This document shows positions 28,529 through 37,932 of a stretch of 64,000 nt of DNA, one piece after another. The notes under the pieces were generated by a model. It ran no database searches. It was not told the origin of the DNA and saw only the letters and a list, made by a program, of their open reading frames with translations. Source of the stretch: Lachnospiraceae bacterium (GTDB lineage Bacteria; Bacillota; Clostridia; Lachnospirales; Lachnospiraceae); contig JAJXRY010000001.1 in assembly GCA_021628825.1 (NCBI GenBank), positions 682,001-746,000 on the forward strand, read 5' to 3'. A program made the translations under genes and the position numbers. Within the stretch, counting starts at the first letter, position 1. Every line of letters starts with the position of its first letter.

Positions 28529-31500
28529 TTAAAAGCCACGCCATTCATCTGCGGTATATTTCGGTTTCCATCCGTAAGTTTCTTCCTCTGCCATACTCCG
28601 GAAAGGATCCCATGTATTGGCATATTCCCCCTCATCTCTATGTTCATAAAAATTTATTGAGAATTGCTTCATACTGCACCATCGTGATCTTCTGATCGTT
28701 ATATAAAAAAATAAGAGAGCTCATTATAACGATCCTCCGGATTATTGTACCTTGCTATTAAACTGATCTGGTCAACTACTTCATCCTCTACAAATTTACA
28801 GAACTCATACTGATTTCTATTCATATGAGAACCATCTGAACCCAATATCCATATTTCCCCCTCCACATCGCAGATACCTCCGGCCAAGGGTGAATAAATA
28901 TAGGACTCTAAATCCACTATCTGTATATCTCCATCTGGTGTAATGTCCAATGCCCCGAACACTTTACCCAAATTACTATCAACCAAAAGTACCAGTTCAT
29001 TCTGGTAATCATTATCAATATCTGCAAAAGTATAAGCACCCCTATATTCAGTACTTTCAAAAAATTCCGAACATGTCACATTTTCACCTAAATATGGTAT
29101 CGTAATTTTATCTTCAAAGAAATCATCAAAGACATCATCCGACTGTTGGTGTGTTTCTATGGACAGAATACGATATCCAAAGGAATTATCCATGGTTAGC
29201 TCCACACGGAAGACGGTACTCTGAGTACAATAATTCTTCCATATTCCCCATGAGCCCCGCGAATATAAATTAACCAAAACCATATAATTATGCTGTTCCG
29301 GATCATATTTTACAGACACAACAGCATCCTGCTCACCTTCCATCATTCCCCCGGCACCATCTGATATTACAAACACCAGATCGTTAAAATCACGATTATA
29401 TACAATAGTATTTTTCATAATCGTTTCCTGGAGAATCATATTCAAAGTCTTCTGGCTTAAGGTCATAACCAAATAATTCCCTGTATATTCTCCCTGCCTC
29501 TCCAAAGCTTCCTTTCATAAGATATTTCTCTATATCTCCCGTATTCTCATATAGTACACTGTTTGCACCAGTCAATCTATCCTCCAAAAGGAATATATAG
29601 TGTGTTACGAGATCTATTTTTGATCCGTAGTTGCGTATATCACTGGTCCATTCCTCAATCCATTCTTCGGGTGTCCATTTGTTGTCCCCATACAAATCAT
29701 AAGCAATTCCCCTGAAGATCGCCTCATCTTCCTTCGACAGAACGAAATCTCCCTTTTCGTCCTGCCACCAGGACTTTCCTTCTATATTGTCATAGAAGCG
29801 GTTGTATGCGGATATGCTTCCGTTCCGGACTGCGGCAGCTTCCCATACCACTCCACCGGCATTCTCATCGGGCCGGAATTCCATCACCTGTCCATCCGGC
29901 TGATAAGAATAAAGATGAATATCCAGATCTCTCCATGAAGCAATTGGTAAGTGTCTCTGTGCCTGCGTATAATTACATACATAAACTTTCAACGGTCCCT
30001 GACCATAGGCTGCGCTGCCATAAACCACCTCACAGCCGGAGGAATTATCACTAACCAGGTAATCCTGTGCATCATCTGTTGTAATTCCTTCGCCGATATG
30101 ACTCATATTACCGTCATCTCCAACCAGAGAAGTAAAGAGTGTCAGGTCAAGATCTACTTCAGCATCATCTCTCCATGTAAGGACAAAGGCACTTTCTCCT
30201 TCGGACAATGCCGGAATCAAATATACCGATGTCTCTACCAGAGCATCTTCTCCTTCCTCCAGATACGGATTAACCATAATACTCTTCCATGTCCGCTCGT
30301 ATCCATCTACAACCGCCTCGATCGTATAGTGTCCACGGGGAAGTGTAATTTCTGCCTGTCCACTTTCATCTGTGCTTCCGGTATAAACAGCCTCTCCCTT
30401 CCTTGTATTCATTCCTTTTCGGATAACAAGCTGACCGCTCAATGCCTTTGCCTCTGTTCCCTCTTTGGAGTTCCGTGTTGTCGCATCCAGTGTATGAAGC
30501 TTTATCTGTATGGAATCCGAATCATTAGTAATCAACACCGGATCATATTCGTAAATACCGGTTCCCTGTGTCACATGGATTTCATGAATATACAGATCCT
30601 GATAGTCGCCCCCACCATCCATATAAAGCTGATAGTCTGCATCATCCTGATATACATATCCTGTATACTTACCATTTTCATCGGTCTGCATACTGCATAC
30701 AATTTGACCGCTATTCTGATTTTGTAACAGAACGCTGCAGCCGGAAACCGGAAGTCCTCTCTGTGTCGTAACCGTGCCACAGATCTTTCCAATATGCCCA
30801 CTCGCCATAATCGCATCATATGTGTTATAAGAACGGTTCAACCATTCCAGTTCATAGGCATCATACTGTGCCCTGATCTCATCGGGTGCCGTAAAATAAT
30901 CAAATTCCTCATAATCACTTCTTCCCTGCGGCTTAAGTGTTGTCTGACTGACCTTTAGGGAATCCTTCAAAACGGTTCTTACCTGAACCAGAGCATCATT
31001 TTCAAAATAAAACCGTGTTCCCGGAATCTTGATTGAAGCAAACGACGGTGTATAGGCATTATCCTCTCTCCAGAATACGAAGTAGGGCTTCCCGTCCCTG
31101 TAATAGTAATCAATAATATCAAGCGGCTCCTCTTCATATTCTCTTACCGATGTAATCTTATAAATCTGTCCGCTGTCCGGATCCGAATAGACCTCATAAA
31201 GGATCTCCCCATCAGTGGCTGTATCCCACATACAATACTGTGAGAGCGTACAGGTACCTAATGTACCAATCCCCTTCTCCCCACTGTCACTAATCCCTTC
31301 CAGCTGATAAAACAGATCGGAATTCCATTCCGTTCCGGCGACCTTTTCTGCCGGCTGATGATCCATTGCCTCTAAATTAAAGGAATACATATTCTCCGGT
31401 CCCTGATTCTGTGCTGTTTCCATACTCTCCTGTGTCACAACCGGATAATCCGCCGGTTCCTCTTGCTCCAGTTCAAACTCCGTAATATTCTGCTGCTCCC

Positions 31501-31714
31501 CCGCAGTCTCTTCCGTTACCGGCCGTTTGCGTTTCACGGCAAACAGGATTCCCCCCGCCATCAAAACAAGCAGAACAGCAATACCTGCAATAAGAAAAAT
31601 TTTCTTTTGTTTGTCTGACAGAGCAACTCTCTTCCCATTTGTAACCGGTGTTCCACATTTCGGGCAGAACGCCATGCGCGGTTTCATTTTTGTCCGACAA
31701 TTTTTACAACGCAT
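28529..31714 (-). CDS. Zinc-ribbon, one-TM protein with repeated carboxypeptidase-regulatory-like domains (frameshifted)
   Basis: Very large protein (about 1060 residues if single). MRCKNCRTKMKPRMAFCPKC zinc ribbon, membrane helix IFLIAGIAVLLVLMAGGILF, then an outer part with two CarboxypepD_reg-like sandwiches (TTQRGLPVSGCSVLLQNQ with TDENGKYTG; RKGEAVYTGSTDESGQAEI), a DUF2135/YfaP-like DVDLDLTLF segment with SGCEVVYGSAAYGQGPLKV, and a C-terminal part with FADIDNDYQNELVLLVDSN. The frame breaks at A5 near 29412; a separate gene starting at ATG 29418 is the alternative. Two T-run breaks (28709, 28655) extend the end to TAA 28529. Function unknown. Confidence 0.7.
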
Positions 31715-31732
31715 CCTCACTTCTCCTCCTCT

Positions 31733-32100
31733 TTATGAATCAAATGCAAGACAAATAACAGGGCAGATACCATATTCATTGGACTCCTGTGCCTCATAGA
31801 TATCTCCCAAATGATTCACCGTCCATGCAGATATAGCGATATCTTCACGCACCCACCAGGAACAATAGCCAGCATTATCCGTCCGTAAGCCCTTGTTACG
31901 TACATATTCCGTCGATCTTGCACGCTGCTTGTCCTCAGAAGGGAAGTAATGTTCCACCTCCTTCCAGTTAAGGATAAAGACCGGATGCGCTACAATCATA
32001 TCGCCCATTCATAATCGCATGGATCCATAACTACGATGGTAAGCATCCTGTTCTTCTCTGTCTGTGTGAATGCCGTATTGTAAAAGGTTCCATTATATTC
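31733..32100 (-). pseudogene. DUF6273 C-terminal fragment
   Basis: Reads TFYNTAFTQTEKNRML, then after a frame change VEHYFPSEDKQRARSTEYV, NAGYCSWWVRED and the ending YGICPVICLAF. This is the C-terminal half of DUF6273 proteins, which usually follow zinc ribbons in Clostridia. It starts directly after the stop of the next zinc-ribbon gene and has no start codon or ribosome site, so it looks like a truncated leftover of a fusion or neighbour. Confidence 0.6.
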
Positions 32101-32103
32101 TTC

Positions 32104-32544
32104 TTAATCAACCAGCTTATATCCACACACAGTACAGAATATATTATCCTCCTCACGTTCTGCTCCGCAGTTCGGACATACGTTTTTATTCATGGTTTCC
32201 GTTACATTCAGCAGCTGCTGCTTTTCACCACACTTATTACAGAACATGCTGTCCAAGGGAAGCATATTTCCACAGGTTGTACATTTTCTTAAGCCCTGTA
32301 ACGCAAGCTTTCTCATCTCAACAATTACAATTTCCTTATCCACAGCAAGGATTCCTTCGATCTCCTTCGCATATAATGTTTCCTTTGCCGGATCCTCTTT
32401 GTGTTCTTCGAAATATTTTGACCCGATTTCAAGCAGTAGCTTCTTTTTTTCCTGTTCCAGTTCATTCAGACGCTTCGCACATTCTGTTACTGCTGGACTG
32501 GTTTCCTTTGCCTTCATTTTAGTTTCTCCACTAAATAATCCCAT
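32104..32544 (-). CDS. Double zinc-ribbon protein
   Basis: Intact, 146 residues. A helical, charged N-terminal half (RLNELEQEKKKLLLEIGSK, ETLYAKEIEGILAVDKEIV) is followed by two zinc ribbons: CTTCGNMLPLDSMFCNKCG and CPNCGAEREEDNIFCTVCG. No membrane helix. Middle member of three colinear zinc-ribbon genes (28529-33550), which suggests one operon and a shared complex. Function unknown. Confidence 0.75.
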   Translation of the reverse strand: MGLFSGETKMKAKETSPAVTECAKRLNELEQEKKKLLLEIGSKYFEEHKEDPAKETLYAKEIEGILAVDKEIVIVEMRKLALQGLRKCTTCGNMLPLDSMFCNKCGEKQQLLNVTETMNKNVCPNCGAEREEDNIFCTVCGYKLVD

Positions 32545-32581
32545 CGTTCTTTCTCCTTTGTTTTCATTTGCGTTGTATGTA

Positions 32582-33550
32582 TTAAAAATCTATACCAAAC
32601 ATATTTGCTATACTGTTCCCGATGTCCTGAAGTTCCTCCTCCAGATCTCCTCCCAGATTAAAGTTAATGCCTATTCCGGATTCCTGGATCCGGTTCAGAT
32701 ATTCCTCCGGATCTCCCGACCGGTCTCTGGTCAAAACAAGAGTCGCCTCCCCAATATGGACAAGCAGACGGTCCGGGCCATCAAATTCATAGTTGCAGCT
32801 GTAATTGGCATTCAATGTTGTCAGTACAACGTCAATGGATGCATGAATTGTGAATTGGTCATTTCCGGTCTTTGAATACTCCATTATACCCGGTCCAATC
32901 GTAACACCTCCAAGGGATGCAGTTGCAAAGAGATCTCCTTCCTTTGTAAATACAATCCGTGTTCCGTTCGCCAATGTCAGCAAGGTCTTTTCCAAGATAT
33001 CCTGCGGATCTGTCAGATCGATATCGGACAGCTCTACCTCTTCTGCATCCACTACCTTCCATACCCCTACCAGCGTAAATCTGCTTAGGTAATAGCTTCC
33101 TCCAATGCCAATGCCAATCACAAGCACCAGAATCACAAGTACAGATATTAGCAGTTTCCATTTTCCTTTATGGGGAGTCCTGATTGTTTCCCTATTTTCA
33201 TTTTGCCCGGGGATATCCTGTACGATCCATGATGCATTCTGTGTCAAATTCTCTGCCTTTTCCGTATGCTTTCCACCATATTCCCTGGCCTTTTCTGCCA
33301 GCTGGCTTACCCCCTCCTTCGCTTTCCCTGACAGTTCCTTCATTTGATCCTTCGCATTATCCGGTATTTTGTTCATAAGGTTCTGTACAACCCCATTGTC
33401 CGTAATAGGGTGGACATGCTTCCCCTCTTTCTGTTCATCTAGGTTTCTCCATACCCCGATGTTGTCTGTCTCCTGTGTTTTCGTTCCGCAGGAAGGACAA
33501 AATACAGCCTCGTCCTTCATTTGTGCTCCGCATTGCTTGCAATACTTCAT
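32582..33550 (-). CDS. Zinc-ribbon, one-TM protein with extracytoplasmic domain
   Basis: Intact, 322 residues. Zinc ribbon CKQCGAQMKDEAVFCPSCG, an amphipathic stretch NAKDQMKELSGKAKEGVSQ, one membrane helix LLISVLVILVLVIGIGIGGS, then a beta-rich outer domain beginning FTLVGVWKVVDAEEVELSD and GTRIVFTKEGDLFA, reminiscent of lipocalin-like DUF4923/DUF5640 domains that start with a LVGVWK-type motif. First gene of the zinc-ribbon series. A perfect hairpin stands about 50 bp upstream. Confidence 0.78.
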   Translation of the reverse strand: MKYCKQCGAQMKDEAVFCPSCGTKTQETDNIGVWRNLDEQKEGKHVHPITDNGVVQNLMNKIPDNAKDQMKELSGKAKEGVSQLAEKAREYGGKHTEKAENLTQNASWIVQDIPGQNENRETIRTPHKGKWKLLISVLVILVLVIGIGIGGSYYLSRFTLVGVWKVVDAEEVELSDIDLTDPQDILEKTLLTLANGTRIVFTKEGDLFATASLGGVTIGPGIMEYSKTGNDQFTIHASIDVVLTTLNANYSCNYEFDGPDRLLVHIGEATLVLTRDRSGDPEEYLNRIQESGIGINFNLGGDLEEELQDIGNSIANMFGIDF

Positions 33551-33598
33551 CTTCTCATCCTCCGTAAATCTTTTTTTATACTTTTTTTACATACTAAA

Positions 33599-33656
33599 AA
33601 GCACATAAAACCGATGGATAAAGAAAATACTCTTTATCCATCGGTTTTATGTGCTT
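33599..33656. repeat. Perfect 25-bp inverted repeat
   Basis: Left arm 33599-33623 (AAGCACATAAAACCGATGG, continuing ATAAAG) and right arm 33632-33656 are exact complements around an 8-base loop AAAATACT. It lies upstream of the zinc-ribbon operon and downstream of the small membrane gene; AT-rich flanks allow it to act as a bidirectional terminator, or it may be a small insertion remnant. Confidence 0.8.
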
Positions 33657-33698
33657 AAGTAAACCGCAATATAAAATCAGGCAGATTACATTATCTAC

Positions 33699-33752
33699 CT
33701 GTGCTGTGCTGTGCTGTGCTGTGCTGTGCTGTGCTGTGCTGTGCTGTGCTGT
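33699..33752 (+). repeat. Pentanucleotide tandem repeat (GTGCT)x10
   Basis: Ten exact GTGCT units at 33701-33750 with partial units on both sides. It sits in a 280-bp gap between genes. On the plus strand it reads AVLCC repeats in an ORF without other support. Five is not a multiple of three, so slippage would shift frame in anything translated through it. Confidence 0.97.
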
Positions 33753-33832
33753 CAGCAATTATCCTCTCATGATACATTCCTGTCAACCCCCTCTTTCGAA
33801 ATTAATTATATATCTCTGTGCAAAATATGTCA

Positions 33833-34065
33833 TCATCTTTTTTTAATATTTAAAAAAACAATTTTAAAAATCCATCCGCCAACCGCTTCTTTATGGAACA
33901 TACGATTCGCTGCTCCATCGTACAGAACCGTTCCTTCTATCCCGTAACGTTTCCGTAACTGGTCTTTCCTTGAAACTAAAATGACCGTAAATAACATCAT
34001 GATTACAGCAAACAACAGGCCAGCCAACAGATTATAAAATTTAAAACGTATGGATTCTTTTTCAT
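33833..34065 (-). CDS. Small membrane protein downstream of rnfB
   Basis: About 77 residues if one A is added after ATG 34065 (MKKESIRFKFYNLL...). One membrane helix, LLAGLLFAVIMMLFTVILV, then a basic soluble part RKDQLRKRYGIEGTVLYDG ending in AVGGWIFKIVFLNIKKR. GGATAAGAG lies ahead of the ATG. Without the correction the open frame starts at TTG 34027. Not recognised; separated from rnfB by a terminator-like hairpin. Confidence 0.5.
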
Positions 34066-34097
34066 TCTGAATCTCTTATCCTTTACCCATTATACAA

Positions 34098-34139
34098 TTG
34101 GCAGATAACCGTTCTTATCCGGAACGAATTATCTGCCAA
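34098..34139 (-). terminator. Hairpin closing the rnf operon
   Basis: 11-bp arms TTGGCAGATAA/TTATCTGCCAA with an inner GTTC/GAAC stem. Minus-strand flank TTGTATAA is only weakly T-rich. It starts 14 bp after the rnfB stop. Confidence 0.65.
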
Positions 34140-34152
34140 TGCCAGTCTTTTC

Positions 34153-34944
34153 TTAATGTTCTACAATTGATTTTCTTGGGCACTTCGACATGCAGACGCC
34201 GCATCCAACACATTTCTCATAGTCAATCGCTGCATGGAAATCACTGATGGTAACTGCATCCTGTGGACAGTTCTTCTTACAGAGAGAACAGCCGATACAG
34301 CCGACCTGACAATCCTTCATGGTAACCGGTCCCTTATCCTCGGAGCTGCAGGCTACCGTATACTTTGCATCATAGGGAATGAGGGAAATCAGATGCTTCG
34401 GACAAACCGCCACACACTTACCACACGCCTTACAGGCTTCCTTATCTACAACAGCTACTCCGTTTATGACATGAATGGCGTCAAACGGACACACGGATAC
34501 ACAGGTTCCGAATCCAAGACAACCGTTGTTACAGCTCTTCGCACCACCATTCGGGACAAAGGACAGCATCCGGCAGTCCTCAATTCCATGATATTCGTAA
34601 TCCAGCGTGGTTTTGTCACAGTCTCCTTGACAGGCTACAAATGCAACCTTCCGCTCGGTTTCTCCGGCTTCTACCCCCATGATCCCGGCGATGACCTTTC
34701 CGGCAGCTTCTCCGCCTACCGGACAGGCATTGACCGGTGCTTCTCCTTTTGCGATTGCTGCAGCGAGCCCGCTGCATCCGGGGAATCCGCATCCACCACA
34801 ATTATTTCCGGGAAGGGCTGCAAGCACTGCCTCTTCCTTTTCATCTACTTCTACTTTGAATTGAATAGCGGCAATTCCGAGAAAGACACCAACAAAAAGA
34901 CCGACTCCACCAACAACTGCTATTGCAAAAATTACTGCATTCAT
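34153..34944 (-). CDS. rnfB: Electron transport complex protein RnfB
   Basis: Iron-sulfur entry subunit that takes electrons from reduced ferredoxin. Intact, 263 residues: one N-terminal membrane helix, the four-Cys Fe4S4 domain NCGGCGFPGCSGLAAAIAKG, then ferredoxin clusters CVSVCPFDAIHVINGV, CKACGKCVAVCPKHLI, CIGCSLCKKNCPQDAV and CVGCGVCMSKCPRKSI. Three or more 4Fe-4S ferredoxin modules follow, as in Clostridial RnfB. Last gene of rnfCDGEAB. Confidence 0.97.
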   Translation of the reverse strand: MNAVIFAIAVVGGVGLFVGVFLGIAAIQFKVEVDEKEEAVLAALPGNNCGGCGFPGCSGLAAAIAKGEAPVNACPVGGEAAGKVIAGIMGVEAGETERKVAFVACQGDCDKTTLDYEYHGIEDCRMLSFVPNGGAKSCNNGCLGFGTCVSVCPFDAIHVINGVAVVDKEACKACGKCVAVCPKHLISLIPYDAKYTVACSSEDKGPVTMKDCQVGCIGCSLCKKNCPQDAVTISDFHAAIDYEKCVGCGVCMSKCPRKSIVEH

Positions 34945-34959
34945 TTTATTGGCTCCTTT

Positions 34960-35538
34960 CTACAACAATCCTGAGAATCCACAGAAAGCAATTGCCATAA
35001 GTCCTGCGGTAATCAGGACAATCGGCATTCCCTTAAAGGATTCCGGAATATCATTATATGTCATCTTTTCACGAATACCGGCAAGAATCACAATGGCAAT
35101 CGTAAATCCGAGTGCGGTTGCAAAACCATTTACAACGCCCTGAAGGATTCCATAGTTTTTCTGCACATTCGTTAATGCGATACCAAGCACGGCACAGTTT
35201 GTTGTAATCAGGGGCAGATATACACCAAGTGCCTGATACAGGGACTTCATGAATTTCTTTAAGAACATTTCCACGAACTGTACCAGCGCTGCAATCACCA
35301 GAATAAATACAATCGTCTGTAAATAAGTCAGATCAAGTGGTGTTAAAATGTACTGATAAATCAATCCTGTCACCGCGGAGGACAGGGTAATAACGAAGAT
35401 AACCGCGGTTCCCATTCCCGCTGCGGTATTGGTCTTCTTGGACACACCGAGGAACGGACACAGTCCAAGGAACTGACTCAGTACCACGTTACTGATTAAG
35501 GAAGAGGAAACCAGAATAATAAGTAATTCTTTAATCAT
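34960..35538 (-). CDS. rnfA: Electron transport complex protein RnfA
   Basis: Intact 192-residue integral membrane subunit with six hydrophobic helices: VLSQFLGLCPFLGVSKKTNT with the conserved Cys near the membrane, GLIYQYILTPLDLTYLQTI and LITTNCAVLGIALTNV with the second conserved Cys. RnfA and RnfE form a symmetrical pair that holds an iron-sulfur cluster. Fifteen bases separate it from rnfB. Confidence 0.96.
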   Translation of the reverse strand: MIKELLIILVSSSLISNVVLSQFLGLCPFLGVSKKTNTAAGMGTAVIFVITLSSAVTGLIYQYILTPLDLTYLQTIVFILVIAALVQFVEMFLKKFMKSLYQALGVYLPLITTNCAVLGIALTNVQKNYGILQGVVNGFATALGFTIAIVILAGIREKMTYNDIPESFKGMPIVLITAGLMAIAFCGFSGLL

Positions 35539-35563
35539 TGTTCTTTTTCCTCCTTATTCTCTT

Positions 35564-36384
35564 CTACTGTTTCTTTATTTTTTCATTCTTTAATTCAGCA
35601 TTCTGTTTTGTTTCATCTGTTTTATCTATCACTTCTTCTACTGTATTTTTCTCATCTTTTCCACTCTCTGCTACACTTTCTTTTACCGGCTCTGCCATGC
35701 GGCTTCCACAGCCGGCTTCGCCACAATGCATACAATCGGAATTACAGCCGGACTGGATCTTCGACATATCCTTTCCCTTCTCCTGTCCTTTGCGCTTCAC
35801 ATAGTTCTGGATCGCTGTCAAGGCTGCCAGTACAAAGAAGGCACCCGGCGCCAGGACAAAAATGCTACAGGGAACATAGGAATCCGGCATAACATGGAAT
35901 CCGAAGATTTCACCTGCACCGATCAATTCACGGACAGCTCCGATAATCGTAAGCGCCAGAGTAAATCCAAGTCCCATTCCGACTCCGTCGAAGAAAGAAG
36001 GAATCACTTTATTCTTGGAGGCATAGGCTTCCGCTCTTCCAAGAATGATACAGTTTACAACGATCAACGGGATATACAATCCCAGTGCGTCATACAGGAA
36101 CGGAATGTATGCCTTTAACAAAAGCTCCACAACCGTTACAAATGAGGCAATGATTACAATAAATGCCGGAATACGCACCTTATCCGGAATGATATTCCGC
36201 AGCATGGAAATAAACATATTGCTGAGTGCCAGAACCACCATGGTGGTAAGTCCCATACCAAGTCCGTTGATAGCTGACGTTGTTACAGCTAAGGTCGGGC
36301 ACATACCAAGCATCAATACGAAGGTCGGGTTCTCTAAAAACAATACCGTTTACGAGACGCTCGGGTACACTATTTTTGCTTCAT
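35564..36384 (-). CDS. rnfE: Electron transport complex protein RnfE with Cys-rich tail
   Basis: Membrane subunit homologous to RnfA: ENPTFVLMLGMCPTLAVTTS, LKAYIPFLYDALGLYIPLI, VVNCIILGRAEAYASKN and FFDGVGMGLGFTLALTIIG. ATG 36384 follows GGAGGTG and overlaps the end of rnfG; one A too many in the A5 run at 36373-36377 hides this start. The C-terminus is extended by about 70 residues: a basic QNYVKRKGQEKGKDM, a CNSDCMHCGEAGCG cluster, and an acidic/Lys tail ending in KNEKIKKQ. Standard RnfE lacks this tail. Confidence 0.94.
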
Positions 36385-36988
36385 AGCTGACACCTCCTAA
36401 CTTCGTCTGGAAATAATAAAGTCCGCCATTTACGGCTGTTGTCAATGCATTGGAGGTGATGGTCGCACCACTGATCGCATCAATCTGGCTGTCAGAGGTT
36501 GCCCCCTGCTTCGTTACCGTAAAGCTGCTTACCTTCTTTCCGGCATACTGCGGTTTTAAAACAGCCTCAGCCTTCATACCAAGACCCGCGGTTTCCGAAA
36601 TACTTAAGATGGAAATTCCGTTTACGGTTCCATCGTTTGCAATGCCGAGAGTAAAGGTAATATCTCCGCCGTAGCCTGCATGGGAGGTCAATGTTAATAC
36701 ATAGCCCAGACCGTTTCCATCGGCACCAACTGCTTCCAGAGCCTTATCCACATCCACATCCGAAAATCCGGCTTCTTCCCATTCACTTCTATACGCTGTA
36801 TCCTCTTCGATCGCTAGCTCATTAAAATCCGACGCATCCTGAAAGACCTCTGCATAGGCTTCCTTTGCGGCCTTTTCTTCAGCCTGCGCAATGGGTTCCT
36901 TCGTTACATTATATACAAATCCGAGAACAAATCCCGCAATCAGTGTTATGGCAAAAAGAATTGCCGCATCCCTTATCATATTTTTCAT
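36370..36988 (-). CDS. rnfG: Electron transport complex protein RnfG
   Basis: Periplasmic-side flavoprotein subunit with one N-terminal helix (AAILFAITLIAGFVLGFVY). The FMN attachment site is visible as SQIDAISGATITSNALT, where the Thr of SGAT carries FMN. LTSHAGYGGDITFTLGI and ISETAGLGMKAE are also conserved. Removing one A from the A5 run gives a TAG stop at 36370 after GGVSYEAK; uncorrected, the frame reads eight residues further. Start overlaps the rnfD stop (ATGA). Confidence 0.95.
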
Positions 36989-37919
36989 GCGTGCTCCCCT
37001 CCTTTACCAAACGGCTTCGGCATGGTAATCTTCTCAATCAGAGGTACAAGAAGGTTACCGAGAATAATGGCATAGGAAACACCCTCTGCGGATGGTCCAA
37101 AGAGCCGGAAAACACCCGTCAGAATGCCCAACAGCACGCCATACAGATACTGTCCCTTCTTCGTGACGGGGCGTGTTACATAATCCGTTGCCATGAAAAA
37201 TGCACCCAGCATCAGACCGCCGCCGGCTAAGTGTGCACTGATGAACGCCGGATCAAATCCGCGTCCGCCAAACAGACACAGGAATACAATAAAGGTCACA
37301 ATGTAGGTTCCCGGTACTCTTAAATCAATGACTCCAAGCAGAATCAGGAAGCAGGCTCCGATTACAATTGCGATCATGGAGGTTTCACCGATTGTACCTG
37401 CGGTTTTACCAATGACCATTTTCAGGATATCCACGTTCTCTCCTGCCTTTAACTGGGCAAGCGGAGTGGCACCGCTATAGGCATCTGTATTAAAATTACA
37501 CATGATGGATGTGTAGGAAATCAGCAGAAAGCACCGGGCACCAAGTGCCGGGTTCATAAAGTTCTGCCCCAGACCGCCAAACAGCATCTTTACTACAAGG
37601 ATTGCAAATATACCACCGACAACGCCAATCCACCAGGGCGCGGTAGACGGCAGGTTTAATGCAAGCAATAATCCCGTGACGACTGCGGAATAATCTCCGA
37701 TCGTCACCGGTTTATGCATCAGTTTCTCATAAATGTATTCGGTAAGCACTGTTGTTGCCACCGTAACTAAAATTAAAAATAAGAGCATCCAGTCCAAAAA
37801 TTGTAAATACCGAACCCGGCAGCCGGAAGTAATGCAATAATTACTGCCAGCATGATATTGCTTGTCGTAATATGGGAGCGGACATGGGGATTGGATGATA
37901 CCTTCATTAATTGACTCAT
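36985..37919 (-). CDS. rnfD: Electron transport complex protein RnfD (frameshifted)
   Basis: Integral membrane flavoprotein, about 310 residues: SSNPHVRSHITTSNIMLAV, ALNLPSTAPWWIGVVGGIF, FGGLGQNFMNPALGARCFL and the FMN site FNTDAYSGATPLAQLK (Thr of SGAT), then FMATDYVTRPVTKKGQ. ATG 37919 follows GAGGAGAGAAGG. One T missing from the T5 run near 37798 separates the first ~40 residues from the rest. It follows rnfC by 13 bp. Confidence 0.95.
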
Positions 37920-37932
37920 TTCCTTCTCTCCT

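Noticed and set aside
33649..33846. Plus-strand ORF containing the AVLCC repeats
   Set aside because: It is only the pentanucleotide tract read in frame; no ribosome site or conserved sequence on either side.
34234..34974. 246-codon plus-strand ORF opposite rnfB
   Set aside because: It mirrors the Cys-rich rnfB codons and has no start signal or conserved composition.
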